Counted from the stretch's first letter, positions 17,668 through 26,963 are shown. The stretch: DNA of 64,000 nt from Mesorhizobium loti (GCF_002858745.1 NZ_PJRO01000014.1:62001-126000); one strand, 5' to 3'. Notes: generated from the letters alone by a model not told the origin. Program-made: numbers and translations.

Positions 17668-19308
17668 CTAGCTGCCGCCCCTCAGCCGACTTACAAACCG
17701 AGGCAGCCATTCGGGCAGCAGGTTGCGGGCCGCGTCGCGGGGGCCATCGAAGGTCTTGGTCCGCGCCAGGCGCCACCATACCCGTAGCCGTTCCGGCAGC
17801 GACATCAGGCGCAGAGAACGCTTCAGGACCGCTTCGACGCCGTCGAACTCGCCGAACACCTTGTTCAGCAGAATGTCGGGATAGCCGTCGTAGAACTCCT
17901 CGTCCGCAGGCGCTCCCATCTCGCGCAGCGGCGTGACTGGCGGGATCTCCAGGGCCCTGGCGTAGAGCGCCTCCAGGCTTTCGAGCCAATTTGGCGAGGT
18001 GTGCAGCCGCTTGACGTTGGCCGCCGTCTCATCGCCCCGCCGACGCAGGGCCTCGAGGTCAGCCAGCCAGTCCGCCAGGATGCGGTTGTAGTCCGCCATC
18101 GAGGTGGCGAAGCCAATGGTCGGTGCCAACCCGGGCATATCGGTGCTCATGACGTTCGCATCCGACGGATAGGGAAACAGCGTTACACAGGGCGCGCCCA
18201 GCCCGCCGGCTTCCAGCATCGAGGTAACCGATACGAAGGGGTAGGAGTCGAGGTAGACGTCCGCCGCCTCGAAGGCGAGCGAGGGATCTGGCGTCTCCGG
18301 CCGCCCCATGATCCGCCCGCCGGTCGCCGCTATGGCCTCTTGCCAGTCGGCCGGCTCCCCCGGGCCTACGACCAACAACCGCGCATCGGGATGGACCAGG
18401 AGCGCCTCGACGTGCATGTCGGCGAATGAGACCCTGCCCATCGTGCGGTATTTCACGCCGCGGGCCACCGAAACCAGAAGCGGACCGCCGGCCGGAAGGC
18501 CTAGCCTCTGCCGTGCCTCGGCCCGGCCGTGCTTGCGCATCGGCGGATCGATCTGGATCGGCAAGATGGCGTGACGCTCCGCCGGGATCCCACGCCGTTC
18601 TACCACCAGTCGCTCGCCCGAAACGCGCGAACTGGCGATCAGGTCGCACCCGGAGAGACCGACCCAAAAAGCGTGGTCGGCATGGTTGACCAGCACCACG
18701 GGCGGTCGATTGCGCTCATCTGCGAAGGCTATGGCTGGCGTCGGATCCTCGTTGCTGACGTGCAGGACGACCAGGTCAAAATCGAGCGACAACTTCCGGA
18801 GTGCGCTGGCCCATTCTACCGGTCCGCCGCGCGTCGCGCTGATCATATGGATCTGGCCGCCACGAGCCTCCACGGCCTGGCGCACCGACAACGGCAGCAC
18901 CCCCGGATGGCGCAACAGGGCCAGCGAGTGATGACGCCCCTCGTCGGCGACGATCCAGCGGCGCATCATCCGCGTCAGGCCGCCGACCTCGTTCAGAACG
19001 GTGGCCACGTGCAGCACGCGGCCGATCTTCGTCCGCGCCGGTCGCGCAGCTTCGACCTTCGCGGCGAGCGTCCGTCGCGCGATCTCGATCAGTATGTGCT
19101 CAAGCGGCTCGGACCGATAGAAGCCGCAGTGCCGCTTCCGTGCAAGCGTGACCGCCGCCTCCACATAGGCCGCCGCGGAGTTGAAGTCGCCAGCGTCCAG
19201 GCAGCGCTCAGCCTCAGCCCGAAGGCTTTGAAACTCTTCGTAGTTGTGACGCATACGCGCCACCTCGGGCTCGGAGGGCACGGTTTCAGATTGCTTCGTC
19301 TCCGGCAT
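17668..19308 (-). CDS. GT-B-type glycosyltransferase with N-terminal helical region
   Basis: 546 residues from the ATG at 19308 (GGGGGAACG directly upstream); an in-frame upstream codon at 19377 is less likely. Residues about 25-110 are helical and TPR-like (EAERCLDAGDFNSAAAYVEAA). From about 115 the protein resembles two-domain glycosyltransferases: GRVLHVATVLNEVGGLTRMM for the acceptor domain, then a second Rossmann domain with LLVSVARGVKYRTMG and a donor-site region LDSYPFVSVTSMLEAGGLGAPCVTL. The family match is by pattern only; donor and acceptor are unknown. It is divergent from the acetyltransferase at 19431, with 122 bases between. Confidence 0.7.
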   Translation of the reverse strand: MPETKQSETVPSEPEVARMRHNYEEFQSLRAEAERCLDAGDFNSAAAYVEAAVTLARKRHCGFYRSEPLEHILIEIARRTLAAKVEAARPARTKIGRVLHVATVLNEVGGLTRMMRRWIVADEGRHHSLALLRHPGVLPLSVRQAVEARGGQIHMISATRGGPVEWASALRKLSLDFDLVVLHVSNEDPTPAIAFADERNRPPVVLVNHADHAFWVGLSGCDLIASSRVSGERLVVERRGIPAERHAILPIQIDPPMRKHGRAEARQRLGLPAGGPLLVSVARGVKYRTMGRVSFADMHVEALLVHPDARLLVVGPGEPADWQEAIAATGGRIMGRPETPDPSLAFEAADVYLDSYPFVSVTSMLEAGGLGAPCVTLFPYPSDANVMSTDMPGLAPTIGFATSMADYNRILADWLADLEALRRRGDETAANVKRLHTSPNWLESLEALYARALEIPPVTPLREMGAPADEEFYDGYPDILLNKVFGEFDGVEAVLKRSLRLMSLPERLRVWWRLARTKTFDGPRDAARNLLPEWLPRFVSRLRGGS

Positions 19309-19430
19309 CGTTCCCCCACGGTCGCAGCCTGCCCTAAAACTTGTTATCCTGAGGGTCCAAAGCTTGCCAGCCAACAAGGCAGGTTACATAAAATCTGTCA
19401 CCGCCGACAGACAGCTCCACGGGGGAAGCG

Positions 19431-19916
19431 ATGCCGATTTCGGACAGTGTGGTGCTGCGTGGCGAGGTCGTCGTCCACCACCCCGATCTGGTGAACCTGT
19501 ACGGCTGCGAGGTCGGTAACGGCTCGCGGATCGGTGCCTTTGTCGAGATTCAGAAGAATTCTTACGTCGGTGAGCGCTGCAAGATCTCCTCGCACACCTT
19601 CATCTGCGAGGGCGTGACCATCGAGGACGAGGTCTTCATCGGCCATGGGGTGATGTTCACCAACGACCGCCTTCCCCGAGCCACCAACCTGGACGGGAGC
19701 GCCCAGAGTGAAGCCGACTGGAAGGTCGAACCCACACTGGTCAAGAAGGGCGCCTCCATCGGCTCCAACGTCACCATCACGCCGGGCGTGACCATCGGCG
19801 AGCGGGCATTGATCGGTGCCGGCGCCGTCGTCACCCGTGACATCCCCGACTTTGCCATCGCTACCGGCGTGCCGGCCCGCGTAGTCGGAGACGCAAGAAC
19901 CGCAAAGGCTGGCTGA
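19431..19916 (+). CDS. left-handed beta-helix sugar N-acetyltransferase (WlbB/WbpD-like)
   Basis: 161 residues. The ATG at 19431 is preceded by GGGGGAAGCG. Imperfect hexapeptide repeats ([LIV]GxxxX) run throughout: VGNGSRIGAFVEIQKNSYVGERCKI, with HTFICEGVTIEDEVFIGHGV and IGSNVTITPGVTIGERALIGAGAVV. The catalytic-type HTF and a Gly-rich end (ATGVPARVVGD) match acetyl-CoA-dependent acetylation of the 3-amino group of nucleotide sugars. The following three genes are a Gfo/Idh dehydrogenase, a DegT aminotransferase and an epimerase, which completes a Wlb-like 3-amino-sugar set. Confidence 0.83.
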   Translation: MPISDSVVLRGEVVVHHPDLVNLYGCEVGNGSRIGAFVEIQKNSYVGERCKISSHTFICEGVTIEDEVFIGHGVMFTNDRLPRATNLDGSAQSEADWKVEPTLVKKGASIGSNVTITPGVTIGERALIGAGAVVTRDIPDFAIATGVPARVVGDARTAKAG

Positions 19917-20024
19917 CTTCCCCTGTCGGGATGGTTTCGTACGCCGAATTGCAATCTTTGGTGTAGTTAGAGATATCGTTTGAGGTAGTTCCAGCGCCTG
20001 CCCTCGCCTGGCTGGATGACCCTG

Positions 20025-20045
20025 GTTGGGTCCTGATGACCCAAC
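20025..20045 (+). promoter_or_regulatory. inverted repeat GTTGGGTC-n5-GACCCAAC
   Basis: A perfect 8-bp inverted repeat with a 5-base loop lies about 70 bases upstream of the dehydrogenase start. It has no T-run, so an operator or a leader hairpin is more likely than a terminator. Confidence 0.4.
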
Positions 20046-20079
20046 GGCCATAGTGACTTCACGGCTTCAAACTAACAAT

Positions 20080-20118
20080 TTGAAGCGGGCCGAGATGGCT
20101 TGAAGAGGTCGAGATGGC
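20080..20118 (+). repeat. imperfect tandem duplication spanning the start codon
   Basis: TTGAAGCGGGCCGAGATGGC (20080-20099) is followed directly by TTGAAGAGGTCGAGATGGC (20100-20118). The second copy holds the GAAGAGG ribosome-binding site and the ATG at 20114. The first copy yields an ATG followed after one codon by TGA. Confidence 0.6.
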
Positions 20119-21247
20119 ACGACATTGGACGATCGACGGGCGCTTCCCCTCTCACCCAACAGGTGTCCAACGGGACCTCCAGGACTCCGTCGAGCGGGGG
20201 TGGGGTGAAGAGCAAGCCAAAATCATCAATATCGGTATCATCGGTTACGGCTACTGGGGACCGAACCTCCTGCGCAACTTCATGGAGCTTCCCCACGCCC
20301 GGGTCCGCGCAGTCGCCGACCTGGACCCTAAGAAGCGCGAGTTGGTGGAGCGCCGCTATCCGGGTGTCCAGACCACCAGCGACGTCCAGGCCCTGTTCCA
20401 AGACCCCGAGATCGACGCCATCGCCGTGGCGACGCCGGTCAACAGCCACTTCGAACTGGGCATGTCGGCGCTAAAGGCTGGTAAGCATCTCTGGCTCGAA
20501 AAGCCGATGACCGAAACTTCGCTACAAGCCAGGATGCTGGTGAATGAGGCCGACAAGCGCGGATTGACCCTGATTGTCGATCACACCTTCATCTATACCG
20601 GTGCAGTCCGGAAGATGCGCGAGATCGTCGCCGCTGGCGACCTCGGCCAGATTTACTACTACGACGCCACCCGGGTAAACCTGGGCCTCTTCCAGAAGGA
20701 CGTGAACGTCATCTCCGACCTTGCGGTCCACGACTTCGCGATCATCGACCATCTGTTCGAAGAGCATCCGACCGCGGTTTCAGCCAGCGGTGTCAACCAT
20801 TTCCCCGGCACCCCGGAAAATCTGGCCTACATCTCGTTGTTTTACGACTCCGGCATGATTGCACACATCAACGTGAGCTGGCTGGCTCCGGTGAAAGTGC
20901 GCAATATCCTGGTCGGTGGCTCCAACAAGATGATCACCTACGACGATCTGGAGCCATCCGAGAAGGTCAAGGTCTACGACAAGGGCGTCTCCTTCACCGA
21001 CGACCCGGCCAAGATCCACGAGATGCGCGTCGGCTATCGGACGGGCGACATGTGGGCGCCCAAGCTCGACTCCGCGGAGGCCCTCCGCATCGCCGGCCAC
21101 GAGTGGATCGACTGCATCATCGAAAAGAAGGTTCCGACCGCCGATGGTCAGCTTGGCCTGCGCGTGGTCGAGATCATCGAAGCAGCCACCAGCTCCATGC
21201 GCGGGCGTGGCGAGACCATTCACCTGCGACGCAAAGGGGCTGCTTAA
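20114..21247 (+). CDS. Gfo/Idh/MocA-family nucleotide-sugar 3-dehydrogenase (WlbA-like)
   Basis: 377 residues. The Rossmann motif IGIIGYGYWGPNLLRNF starts only at about residue 39, so there is a 38-residue N-terminal extension of unremarkable sequence. The chosen ATG has GAAGAGG upstream, and no start codon closer to the Rossmann fold is in frame. Further family signs are the active-site LEKPMTET motif and DHTFIYTGAVRKM. WlbA/WbpB-type enzymes oxidise C3 of UDP-GlcNAc(A) with NAD+, setting up the transamination done by the next gene, which begins 1 base after this stop. Confidence 0.84.
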   Translation: MARHWTIDGRFPSHPTGVQRDLQDSVERGWGEEQAKIINIGIIGYGYWGPNLLRNFMELPHARVRAVADLDPKKRELVERRYPGVQTTSDVQALFQDPEIDAIAVATPVNSHFELGMSALKAGKHLWLEKPMTETSLQARMLVNEADKRGLTLIVDHTFIYTGAVRKMREIVAAGDLGQIYYYDATRVNLGLFQKDVNVISDLAVHDFAIIDHLFEEHPTAVSASGVNHFPGTPENLAYISLFYDSGMIAHINVSWLAPVKVRNILVGGSNKMITYDDLEPSEKVKVYDKGVSFTDDPAKIHEMRVGYRTGDMWAPKLDSAEALRIAGHEWIDCIIEKKVPTADGQLGLRVVEIIEAATSSMRGRGETIHLRRKGAA

Positions 21248-21248
21248 C

Positions 21249-22352
21249 ATGATCCCGTTCGTCGATCTGAAAACCCAGTACGCCTCGATCAAGCCTGAGG
21301 TAGATGCCGCCATTCAGCGTACCCTGGAGACCTGCCTGTTCACTCTGGGCGACGAAGTCGCTGAATTCGAAAAGGAATTCGCCGCCTATTCGCAAGCGGC
21401 CTTCGGCGCCGGCGTCAACACCGGCACCAGCGCCCTGCACCTGGGCCTGCTTGCCGCCGGGATTGGGCCGGGCGACGAGGTGATCACCTCCCCCTTCACC
21501 TTCGTGGCGACGGTGGCGGCCATTTACTACACAGGCGCGACTCCCGTGCTCGTCGATATCGATCCTGCGACCTACACCATCGACCCGGCTCAGATCGAAG
21601 CCGCGGTCACGCCGGCCACGAAGGCGATCATCCCGATCCACCTCTACGGCCAGCCGGCCGACATGGACCCGATCATGGCCATCGCCCGGAAGCACGGCCT
21701 CGTGGTGCTGGAAGATGCCTGCCAGGCGCACGGCGCGGAATACAAGGGCAAGCGCGTCGGCGCCATCGGCGACATGGCGGCTTTCAGTTTCTATCCCGGC
21801 AAGAACCTTGGCGCCTATGGCGAAGGCGGAATGCTGACCACCGACAACCCCGACCACAACCGCGCGGTCCGCATGCTGCGCGACTGGGGCGCTGAGCGGA
21901 GGTACCATCACGAACTCAAGGGCTATAACTACCGCCTGGAAGGCCTCCAGGGCTCCGTCCTGCGCGTGAAGCTCAGGTACCTGGACCGGTGGACCGAGAA
22001 ACGCCGCGCCTCGGCCGCCCGTTATGACGCCATGTTCGCCGGCACCGGCCTGCCGACCCCCTTCGTCCGCGACGATGTGCGCCACGTCTACCACATCTAC
22101 GCCGTCCGCACGCCTGACCGCGCCCGCTGGCAGGAGGCGCTGAACACTCAAGGGATCCAGTCGGGCATCCACTATCCCATTCCTGTACACCTGCTGCCCG
22201 CCTACGCCGACCTCGGCTACAAGCGAGGCCAGTTCCCGCACGCCGAAAAGGCCGCCGCCGAGGTTCTGTCCCTACCCATGTTCCCGGAATTCACGGAGCA
22301 GCAGCAGGACGTGGTCGTGGCTGCGGTCAAGGAATTGCAAGCAAGCGTTTGA
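21249..22352 (+). CDS. DegT-family 3-oxo-nucleotide-sugar aminotransferase (WlbC/WbpE/GnnB-like)
   Basis: 367 residues from the ATG at 21249, which starts MIPFVDLKTQYASIKPE, the classic opening of WbpE/WlbC-type enzymes. PLP determinants are NTGTSALHLGLLAAG, LEDACQAHGA and the lysine of FYPGKNLGAYGEGG. It would convert a 3-keto sugar nucleotide to the 3-amino sugar using glutamate. Tight coupling to the dehydrogenase (1-base gap) supports a single pathway. The product could be a 2,3-diamino-2,3-dideoxy sugar. Confidence 0.87.
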   Translation: MIPFVDLKTQYASIKPEVDAAIQRTLETCLFTLGDEVAEFEKEFAAYSQAAFGAGVNTGTSALHLGLLAAGIGPGDEVITSPFTFVATVAAIYYTGATPVLVDIDPATYTIDPAQIEAAVTPATKAIIPIHLYGQPADMDPIMAIARKHGLVVLEDACQAHGAEYKGKRVGAIGDMAAFSFYPGKNLGAYGEGGMLTTDNPDHNRAVRMLRDWGAERRYHHELKGYNYRLEGLQGSVLRVKLRYLDRWTEKRRASAARYDAMFAGTGLPTPFVRDDVRHVYHIYAVRTPDRARWQEALNTQGIQSGIHYPIPVHLLPAYADLGYKRGQFPHAEKAAAEVLSLPMFPEFTEQQQDVVVAAVKELQASV

Positions 22353-22421
22353 CGAGCAGGATCTCGCTTAAGCTGAAACAGGCCTGCGGAGGCCATCTCC
22401 AACCGACAAGGGGGAAACACG

Positions 22422-23417
22422 ATGAAACTTGAGGGCTCTCGCATCCTGGTGACCGGCGGCTGCGGTCTGATCGGCTCGACCACCATCGACCTGCTGCTGA
22501 AGGATCACGCACCTGAAAAGATCGTGATCCTCGACAACCTGGTCCGCGGCAGCCTGCACAACGTCAAGGACGCCCTGCAGGACCCGCGCGTCCAACTCGT
22601 CGAAGGCGACATTCGTGACGTGGAGGCTGTCCACAGGGCCACCGACGGCATGGACGCCGTGATCCACATGGCAACCTTGAGGGTCATCGCCTGCGCCGCC
22701 GAGCCTCGCGAAGCCCTTGGCGTCATGTGCGACGGCACCTACAACGTCTTTGAAGCCGCCCAGGCCAAGGGCGTGAAGAAGATCTGCGCGGCTTCCTCGG
22801 CCTCGATCTACGGCCTGGCCGACCTCTTCCCGACCGAAGAGAGCCACCACCCGTACAACAACCGCACCTGGTACGGCGCCAGCAAGGTCATGCTGGAAGG
22901 CCTGTTGCGCTCGTTCAACGACATGTACGGCCTGCCTTACGTGGCCTTGCGCTATTTCAACGTATACGGCCCGCGCATGGACGTGCACGGCAAGTATACC
23001 GAGGTTCTGATCCGCTGGATGGAACGCATCGCCGCCGGCCAGCCGCCGCTGATCCTCGGCGACGGGTCCACCACCATGGACTTCGTCTATATCGAGGACG
23101 TCGCCCGAGCCAACATCCTGTCCCTGCTGTCGGATGTGGAAGACGACGTGTTCAACGTCGCCAGTGGCGTGGAGACCAGCCTCAACGACCTTGCCGCCTC
23201 GCTCCTGCGGGTGATGGGCTCCAACCTCCAGCCGGAGTACGGGCCCGAGCGCAAGGTGAACCCCGTCTCGCGGCGCCTGGCCGACACGTCAAAGGCAGGG
23301 AAGATGCTGGGCTTCAAGGCGACCATCGACCTCGACGAGGGCCTGACCCGCCTGGTCGAATGGTGGCGCACCAATCGCGAGCAGGTGACCGAACGATCTG
23401 CTCGGGCGGCAGCGTAA
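22422..23417 (+). CDS. NAD-dependent epimerase/dehydratase (extended SDR)
   Basis: 331 residues; the start is preceded by AAGGGGGAAACACG. The glycine motif TGGCGLIGS begins at residue 11, the catalytic serine region is SSASIYG, and the catalytic pair is YGASK (Tyr, Lys). ALRYFNVYGPRM is the usual UDP-sugar epimerase signature. It probably epimerises C4 of a UDP-sugar, perhaps the Wlb-type product. It is the last gene of the glycan block and converges on the Liv operon. Confidence 0.83.
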   Translation: MKLEGSRILVTGGCGLIGSTTIDLLLKDHAPEKIVILDNLVRGSLHNVKDALQDPRVQLVEGDIRDVEAVHRATDGMDAVIHMATLRVIACAAEPREALGVMCDGTYNVFEAAQAKGVKKICAASSASIYGLADLFPTEESHHPYNNRTWYGASKVMLEGLLRSFNDMYGLPYVALRYFNVYGPRMDVHGKYTEVLIRWMERIAAGQPPLILGDGSTTMDFVYIEDVARANILSLLSDVEDDVFNVASGVETSLNDLAASLLRVMGSNLQPEYGPERKVNPVSRRLADTSKAGKMLGFKATIDLDEGLTRLVEWWRTNREQVTERSARAAA

Positions 23418-23550
23418 CTCTCCTGATGCGTTGCAGCTCAGCAGAAGACGCTCTCTCTACCATTCCATTTGGCTAGAAGAGTCCGGCGTCAAGTTTGGGT
23501 GTGCTCCAATTCGAGGGCAAACAGTAATTCATCCTGCCGGGGGGATCGGC

Positions 23551-23612
23551 GGTAGCGGTCTCCCGCTACCATCGTTCCCCCTGCCACTGCGCTACTCATG
23601 TTGGGTAGCGAT
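23551..23612. repeat. intergenic repeat family B, copy 1
   Basis: It opens with the perfect stem GGTAGCGG-TCTC-CCGCTACC and continues ATCGTTCCCCC. A second copy with about 75% identity lies at 31320-31375. This copy sits between convergent genes (epimerase and LivF), where a bidirectional terminator would be useful. Confidence 0.6.
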
Positions 23613-23652
23613 CGAACCGCGAGCGTTGTCGTTGAACCTTCCGGCATGTGCC

Positions 23653-24372
23653 CTAGATTTTGAGATGCGCAAGAATCCGTGCACGCGACCCAGTGTCCAT
23701 TTCGCTGGAGTCATCGATCCGGCCGAGTTTCAATACGGCCCAGCGATTGGCAACGCCAAGCACCAGGTCGAGATTCTGTTCGACCATCAATACGGTCGTG
23801 TTGTTTGCCCTGCATTCCTCGACGAGCACCCGTCCGATCCGCTCGACCACCGAGGGTTGGAGCCCCTCTGATATCTCATCGATCAGCAGGAGCTTCGGCT
23901 GAAGCATCAAGGCGCGGCCGAGGATCAGCATCTTCTGCTCTCCGCCCGAAAGAGTTCCAGCCTTCTGGTTCACCCTCTCACGGAGAAAAGGAAAGTGCTG
24001 ACAGACCCGCTCGATCCCCTGTTTGAGCTCTTTGTCCGTGTGCAAGGCCAGACGAAGATTGTCGCGGATGGTCAGGTCCTGGAACAGCGCGTGTTCCTGC
24101 GGAGCATAGGCGACGCCTGCAGCAATCAGCGATGCAGGTGACACGCCGGCTATGGATTGCCCATCGAGATCAATCCGACCCGATCGCATTGCCACGAAGC
24201 CGAGGATCGTCTTCAGCAGCGTGGTCTTGCCCATGCCGTTCTTGCCCATCAAGGCAAATATCTGACCCTGCGGGACGGTCATCGATAACGTGTCGATGAT
24301 GTTGACGGTGCCGTATCCGCTACAGACCTCGATTAGAGACAGCTTTGGAACAGGCGCGGTTGCTTCAGTCAT
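23653..24372 (-). CDS. livF: branched-chain amino acid/amide ABC transporter ATP-binding protein (LivF-like)
   Basis: 239 residues, the normal LivF length. Walker A is GKNGMGKTTLLKT, the signature is LSGGEQKMLILGRAL, and Walker B is LLLIDEISEGL with the LivF-typical ISEGLQP wording. It overlaps the upstream LivM-LivG fusion gene by 8 bases. It energises uptake through the membrane pair encoded next door. It is last in the operon. Confidence 0.9.
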   Translation of the reverse strand: MTEATAPVPKLSLIEVCSGYGTVNIIDTLSMTVPQGQIFALMGKNGMGKTTLLKTILGFVAMRSGRIDLDGQSIAGVSPASLIAAGVAYAPQEHALFQDLTIRDNLRLALHTDKELKQGIERVCQHFPFLRERVNQKAGTLSGGEQKMLILGRALMLQPKLLLIDEISEGLQPSVVERIGRVLVEECRANNTTVLMVEQNLDLVLGVANRWAVLKLGRIDDSSEMDTGSRARILAHLKI

Positions 24373-26137
24373 GTGCGCCTCCTGAATAGATTGCCTTCAC
24401 AAGTTCGGAATTGACGACATCTTGCACGGTTCCATCGAGCACGAGCTGGCCCTGATGGAGCACCACGATGCGGCTCGATATTTCCCGGACAAAATCGAGG
24501 TCGTGTTCGACCAGAATGGCCGCCAGCCCCAATTCACCTGTCAACTTCTTGAGGATCGTTCCGATGGTCATCCGTTCCGTCTTGGTCAAGCCTGCTGTCG
24601 GCTCGTCGAGCAGGATCAGCTGCGGCTCCAGAGCTACGACCATCGTCAGTTCAAGGCTTTGTTTCAGGCCATGCGACAGTGCGGAAACCGGTCGATCGAG
24701 CATTCCGTCAAGCGCTGTCAGTTTCAGGATCTCTACCGCGGCCGAAGGCAAATCCAGTTCCTGCGAACTGTGTACAAGGCTCGGGCGGTATCGTGCCGCG
24801 CGCGCCATGCGCAGGCATTCGGCGACGGTGAGGCTGTCGAACACGCTGGCGACCTGGAACTTGCGACCAACGCCCAAGGCTACGATGGCGTCTGGAGCAA
24901 GACCCGCAATGTTGGCGCCGCGCACCGACACCGAGCCGCTGATCGATTCAGTACCATCGGAAAGGCAACGCATCAGCGTCGTCTTGCCTGCCCCGTTAGG
25001 CCCAACAAGACTGACCAGTTCGCCTGGTTGCACCGTCAGGTTGATACCTTGCAGGACGTTCAGGCTACCGTAGGATTTCCCCAGATCGTGGATCGTCAAA
25101 AGCGGCGGCTTGTCGACAACGTCCTGGGGTACCTGCATGACTTGCGCCTGGCGCAGAGGGCCGCCTTCTCCCCGAGAGCCCTTGCTGCGCGGCAGGATTT
25201 TCCCGACCAGGCCGGCCAGGCCGTTCGGCAACAGGATGATCATCGCCACGAAGAGGGCACCGACGACAAGCTTCCACAGGAACGGCAACTGGCCCGAAAG
25301 GCTAGCAGAAAGATAGTCGATCCCGATGGTGCCTAGCACCGGGCCCAGGATGGTGCCTCGACCGCCGAGTGCCGTCCAGATGACCAGTTCGGTGCCAAAC
25401 ACGAAACCGGTGTTTTCGGGTGCAACAACCCCAGAAGCATTGGCAAAGAGAAAGCCCGCCAAACCAGTCACGCCAGCCAGAACGGCGGTAAGGGCGATCT
25501 TGATGCGGCTGGCATTGAGGCCAAGATAGGCGCAGCGTGCCTCGTTGTCGCGGATCGCGACAAGCACCTTGCCTGCATCCGAACGTACGAAAATCCAGGC
25601 CGCGGCGGCAACGGCGAGAAGACAGATGCCGGTAAGCCGGAAATATCCCGCCAGACTGAGCGGCAGGGTGGCGTACCCCACCAGTCCGCTGCTGGACCCC
25701 GTCCACTGCCCTCCGGAGAACGCGACCTGCGTGACGACGATCGGCAGAACGAGGGAGATCACGGTGGCGTAGAGCGGCGTGGTGCCGTAGCCGAATGAAA
25801 GCCAACCGACCACGACACCCAGGACAAGCGGAACCAGTATGGCCAGGACGAAAGCCAGCAGCAGCAGTTCGGGACTGCTGCCCAGGTGGGTCAAAACCAT
25901 GGCGGTTGCATAGGCGCCGATGCCGAAGAAAGCGGCCTGACCGAAAGTCAGCACGCCCGCGTACCCCCACAGGAGATCGACGGTCACCGCCAACATGGCA
26001 TAGATCATCGAGCGGCTGAGCACGTTGAGGGCAAAGCGGTCGAGAAATACCGGACCGAATGCAATCATGAGCAGCGACGCGACGACGAGCGCCCCGAGCA
26101 GCCAAACTCGGATATTGGGCAATCTGGATTCAGGCAC
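24365..26137 (-). CDS. LivM permease fused to LivG ATP-binding protein
   Basis: 590 residues from a GTG at 26137 that overlaps the LivH stop (GTGCCTGA) and has GAAAGG upstream; an in-frame codon at 26203 would start inside LivH. Residues about 10-310 are a LivM-type permease with some 8-9 membrane segments (LTFGQAAFFGIGAYA is characteristic). After a basic linker (LPRSKGSRGEG) an ABC ATPase begins near residue 345, with Walker A GPNGAGKTTLMR, Walker B LILLDEPTAGL and the HDLDFV switch. Fused LivM-LivG proteins occur in this transporter class. The signature motif is atypical (SALSHGLKQSLELTM). Confidence 0.88.
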   Translation of the reverse strand: MPESRLPNIRVWLLGALVVASLLMIAFGPVFLDRFALNVLSRSMIYAMLAVTVDLLWGYAGVLTFGQAAFFGIGAYATAMVLTHLGSSPELLLLAFVLAILVPLVLGVVVGWLSFGYGTTPLYATVISLVLPIVVTQVAFSGGQWTGSSSGLVGYATLPLSLAGYFRLTGICLLAVAAAAWIFVRSDAGKVLVAIRDNEARCAYLGLNASRIKIALTAVLAGVTGLAGFLFANASGVVAPENTGFVFGTELVIWTALGGRGTILGPVLGTIGIDYLSASLSGQLPFLWKLVVGALFVAMIILLPNGLAGLVGKILPRSKGSRGEGGPLRQAQVMQVPQDVVDKPPLLTIHDLGKSYGSLNVLQGINLTVQPGELVSLVGPNGAGKTTLMRCLSDGTESISGSVSVRGANIAGLAPDAIVALGVGRKFQVASVFDSLTVAECLRMARAARYRPSLVHSSQELDLPSAAVEILKLTALDGMLDRPVSALSHGLKQSLELTMVVALEPQLILLDEPTAGLTKTERMTIGTILKKLTGELGLAAILVEHDLDFVREISSRIVVLHQGQLVLDGTVQDVVNSELVKAIYSGGAHD

Positions 26138-26963
26138 GAGCGAAGCCTTTCGGGCTGATACGCAGCACGAGCGCGCAAAGGACGGCGACCGTGATACCGC
26201 CAAGGACCGGACTGACGAATGTGCTGACCAGCGTCTGCGCTCCGCCGAAAACCAGACACGCTACGGCCAGAGCACCAAACGAGGAGCCGGCCACCATGAC
26301 CAGCATGAAGGCGCCGATGAGCCAGGCCAGGCCCATGTCGGGGTCCACGCTGGTTAGCGGGGTCAAGAGCACTCCGGCCAAGGCTGTCAGTCCCGTGCCG
26401 ATCATGAAGGTGGTCAAGCGCACTTTCGCCGTGTCGATGCCCAGCGCGCGTGCCAGCGTTTCGTTCATGATGACGGCGCGGGCAGAGAGGCCAAGACGGG
26501 TTCCTTCAAGCAGGACTGCGAAACCAAGGCCGACCACCAAGGCCGCCAGGACCATGAAGAGCCGATAGAACGAGTAATCGAGACCGAAAACATTGATCGT
26601 TCCCGAGAGCAGGTTCGGCGTGAATTGCACGTCACGGCCAAACCAGAGCGTGATCAATTGACCGACGACGATACCGAGCCCCCAGGTGGCGAGGATGGCA
26701 TCGAGCGGCCGCCGGTAGAGTGGTCGCACCACGAGCACTTCGGTGATGCCACCGAGGGCGGAGCCGACGGCGAATGCGACAGGCAGCGCCAACCATGGAT
26801 TGAGGCCCATTCCCGTGGTGGCGACAGCGCAGTAGCCGCCAACCGTCAGCCAGGCGCCATGGGCGAAATTGATGATCTTGAGCACGCCAAAGATGGCCAG
26901 CAGTCCGGCCGCCACAACAAACAGGATGGCTGCGGTCGTGATAACGTCAAGCAGAATGGTCAT
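26130..26963 (-). CDS. livH: branched-chain amino acid/amide ABC transporter permease (LivH-like)
   Basis: 277 residues with about 8 membrane segments. It carries the LivH hallmark KIINFAHGAWLTVGGY near residue 30 and an internal ETLARALGIDTAKVR loop that contacts the ATPase. It lies between the binding-protein gene and the LivM-LivG fusion and overlaps the latter by 8 bases. Confidence 0.9.
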   Translation of the reverse strand: MTILLDVITTAAILFVVAAGLLAIFGVLKIINFAHGAWLTVGGYCAVATTGMGLNPWLALPVAFAVGSALGGITEVLVVRPLYRRPLDAILATWGLGIVVGQLITLWFGRDVQFTPNLLSGTINVFGLDYSFYRLFMVLAALVVGLGFAVLLEGTRLGLSARAVIMNETLARALGIDTAKVRLTTFMIGTGLTALAGVLLTPLTSVDPDMGLAWLIGAFMLVMVAGSSFGALAVACLVFGGAQTLVSTFVSPVLGGITVAVLCALVLRISPKGFARA

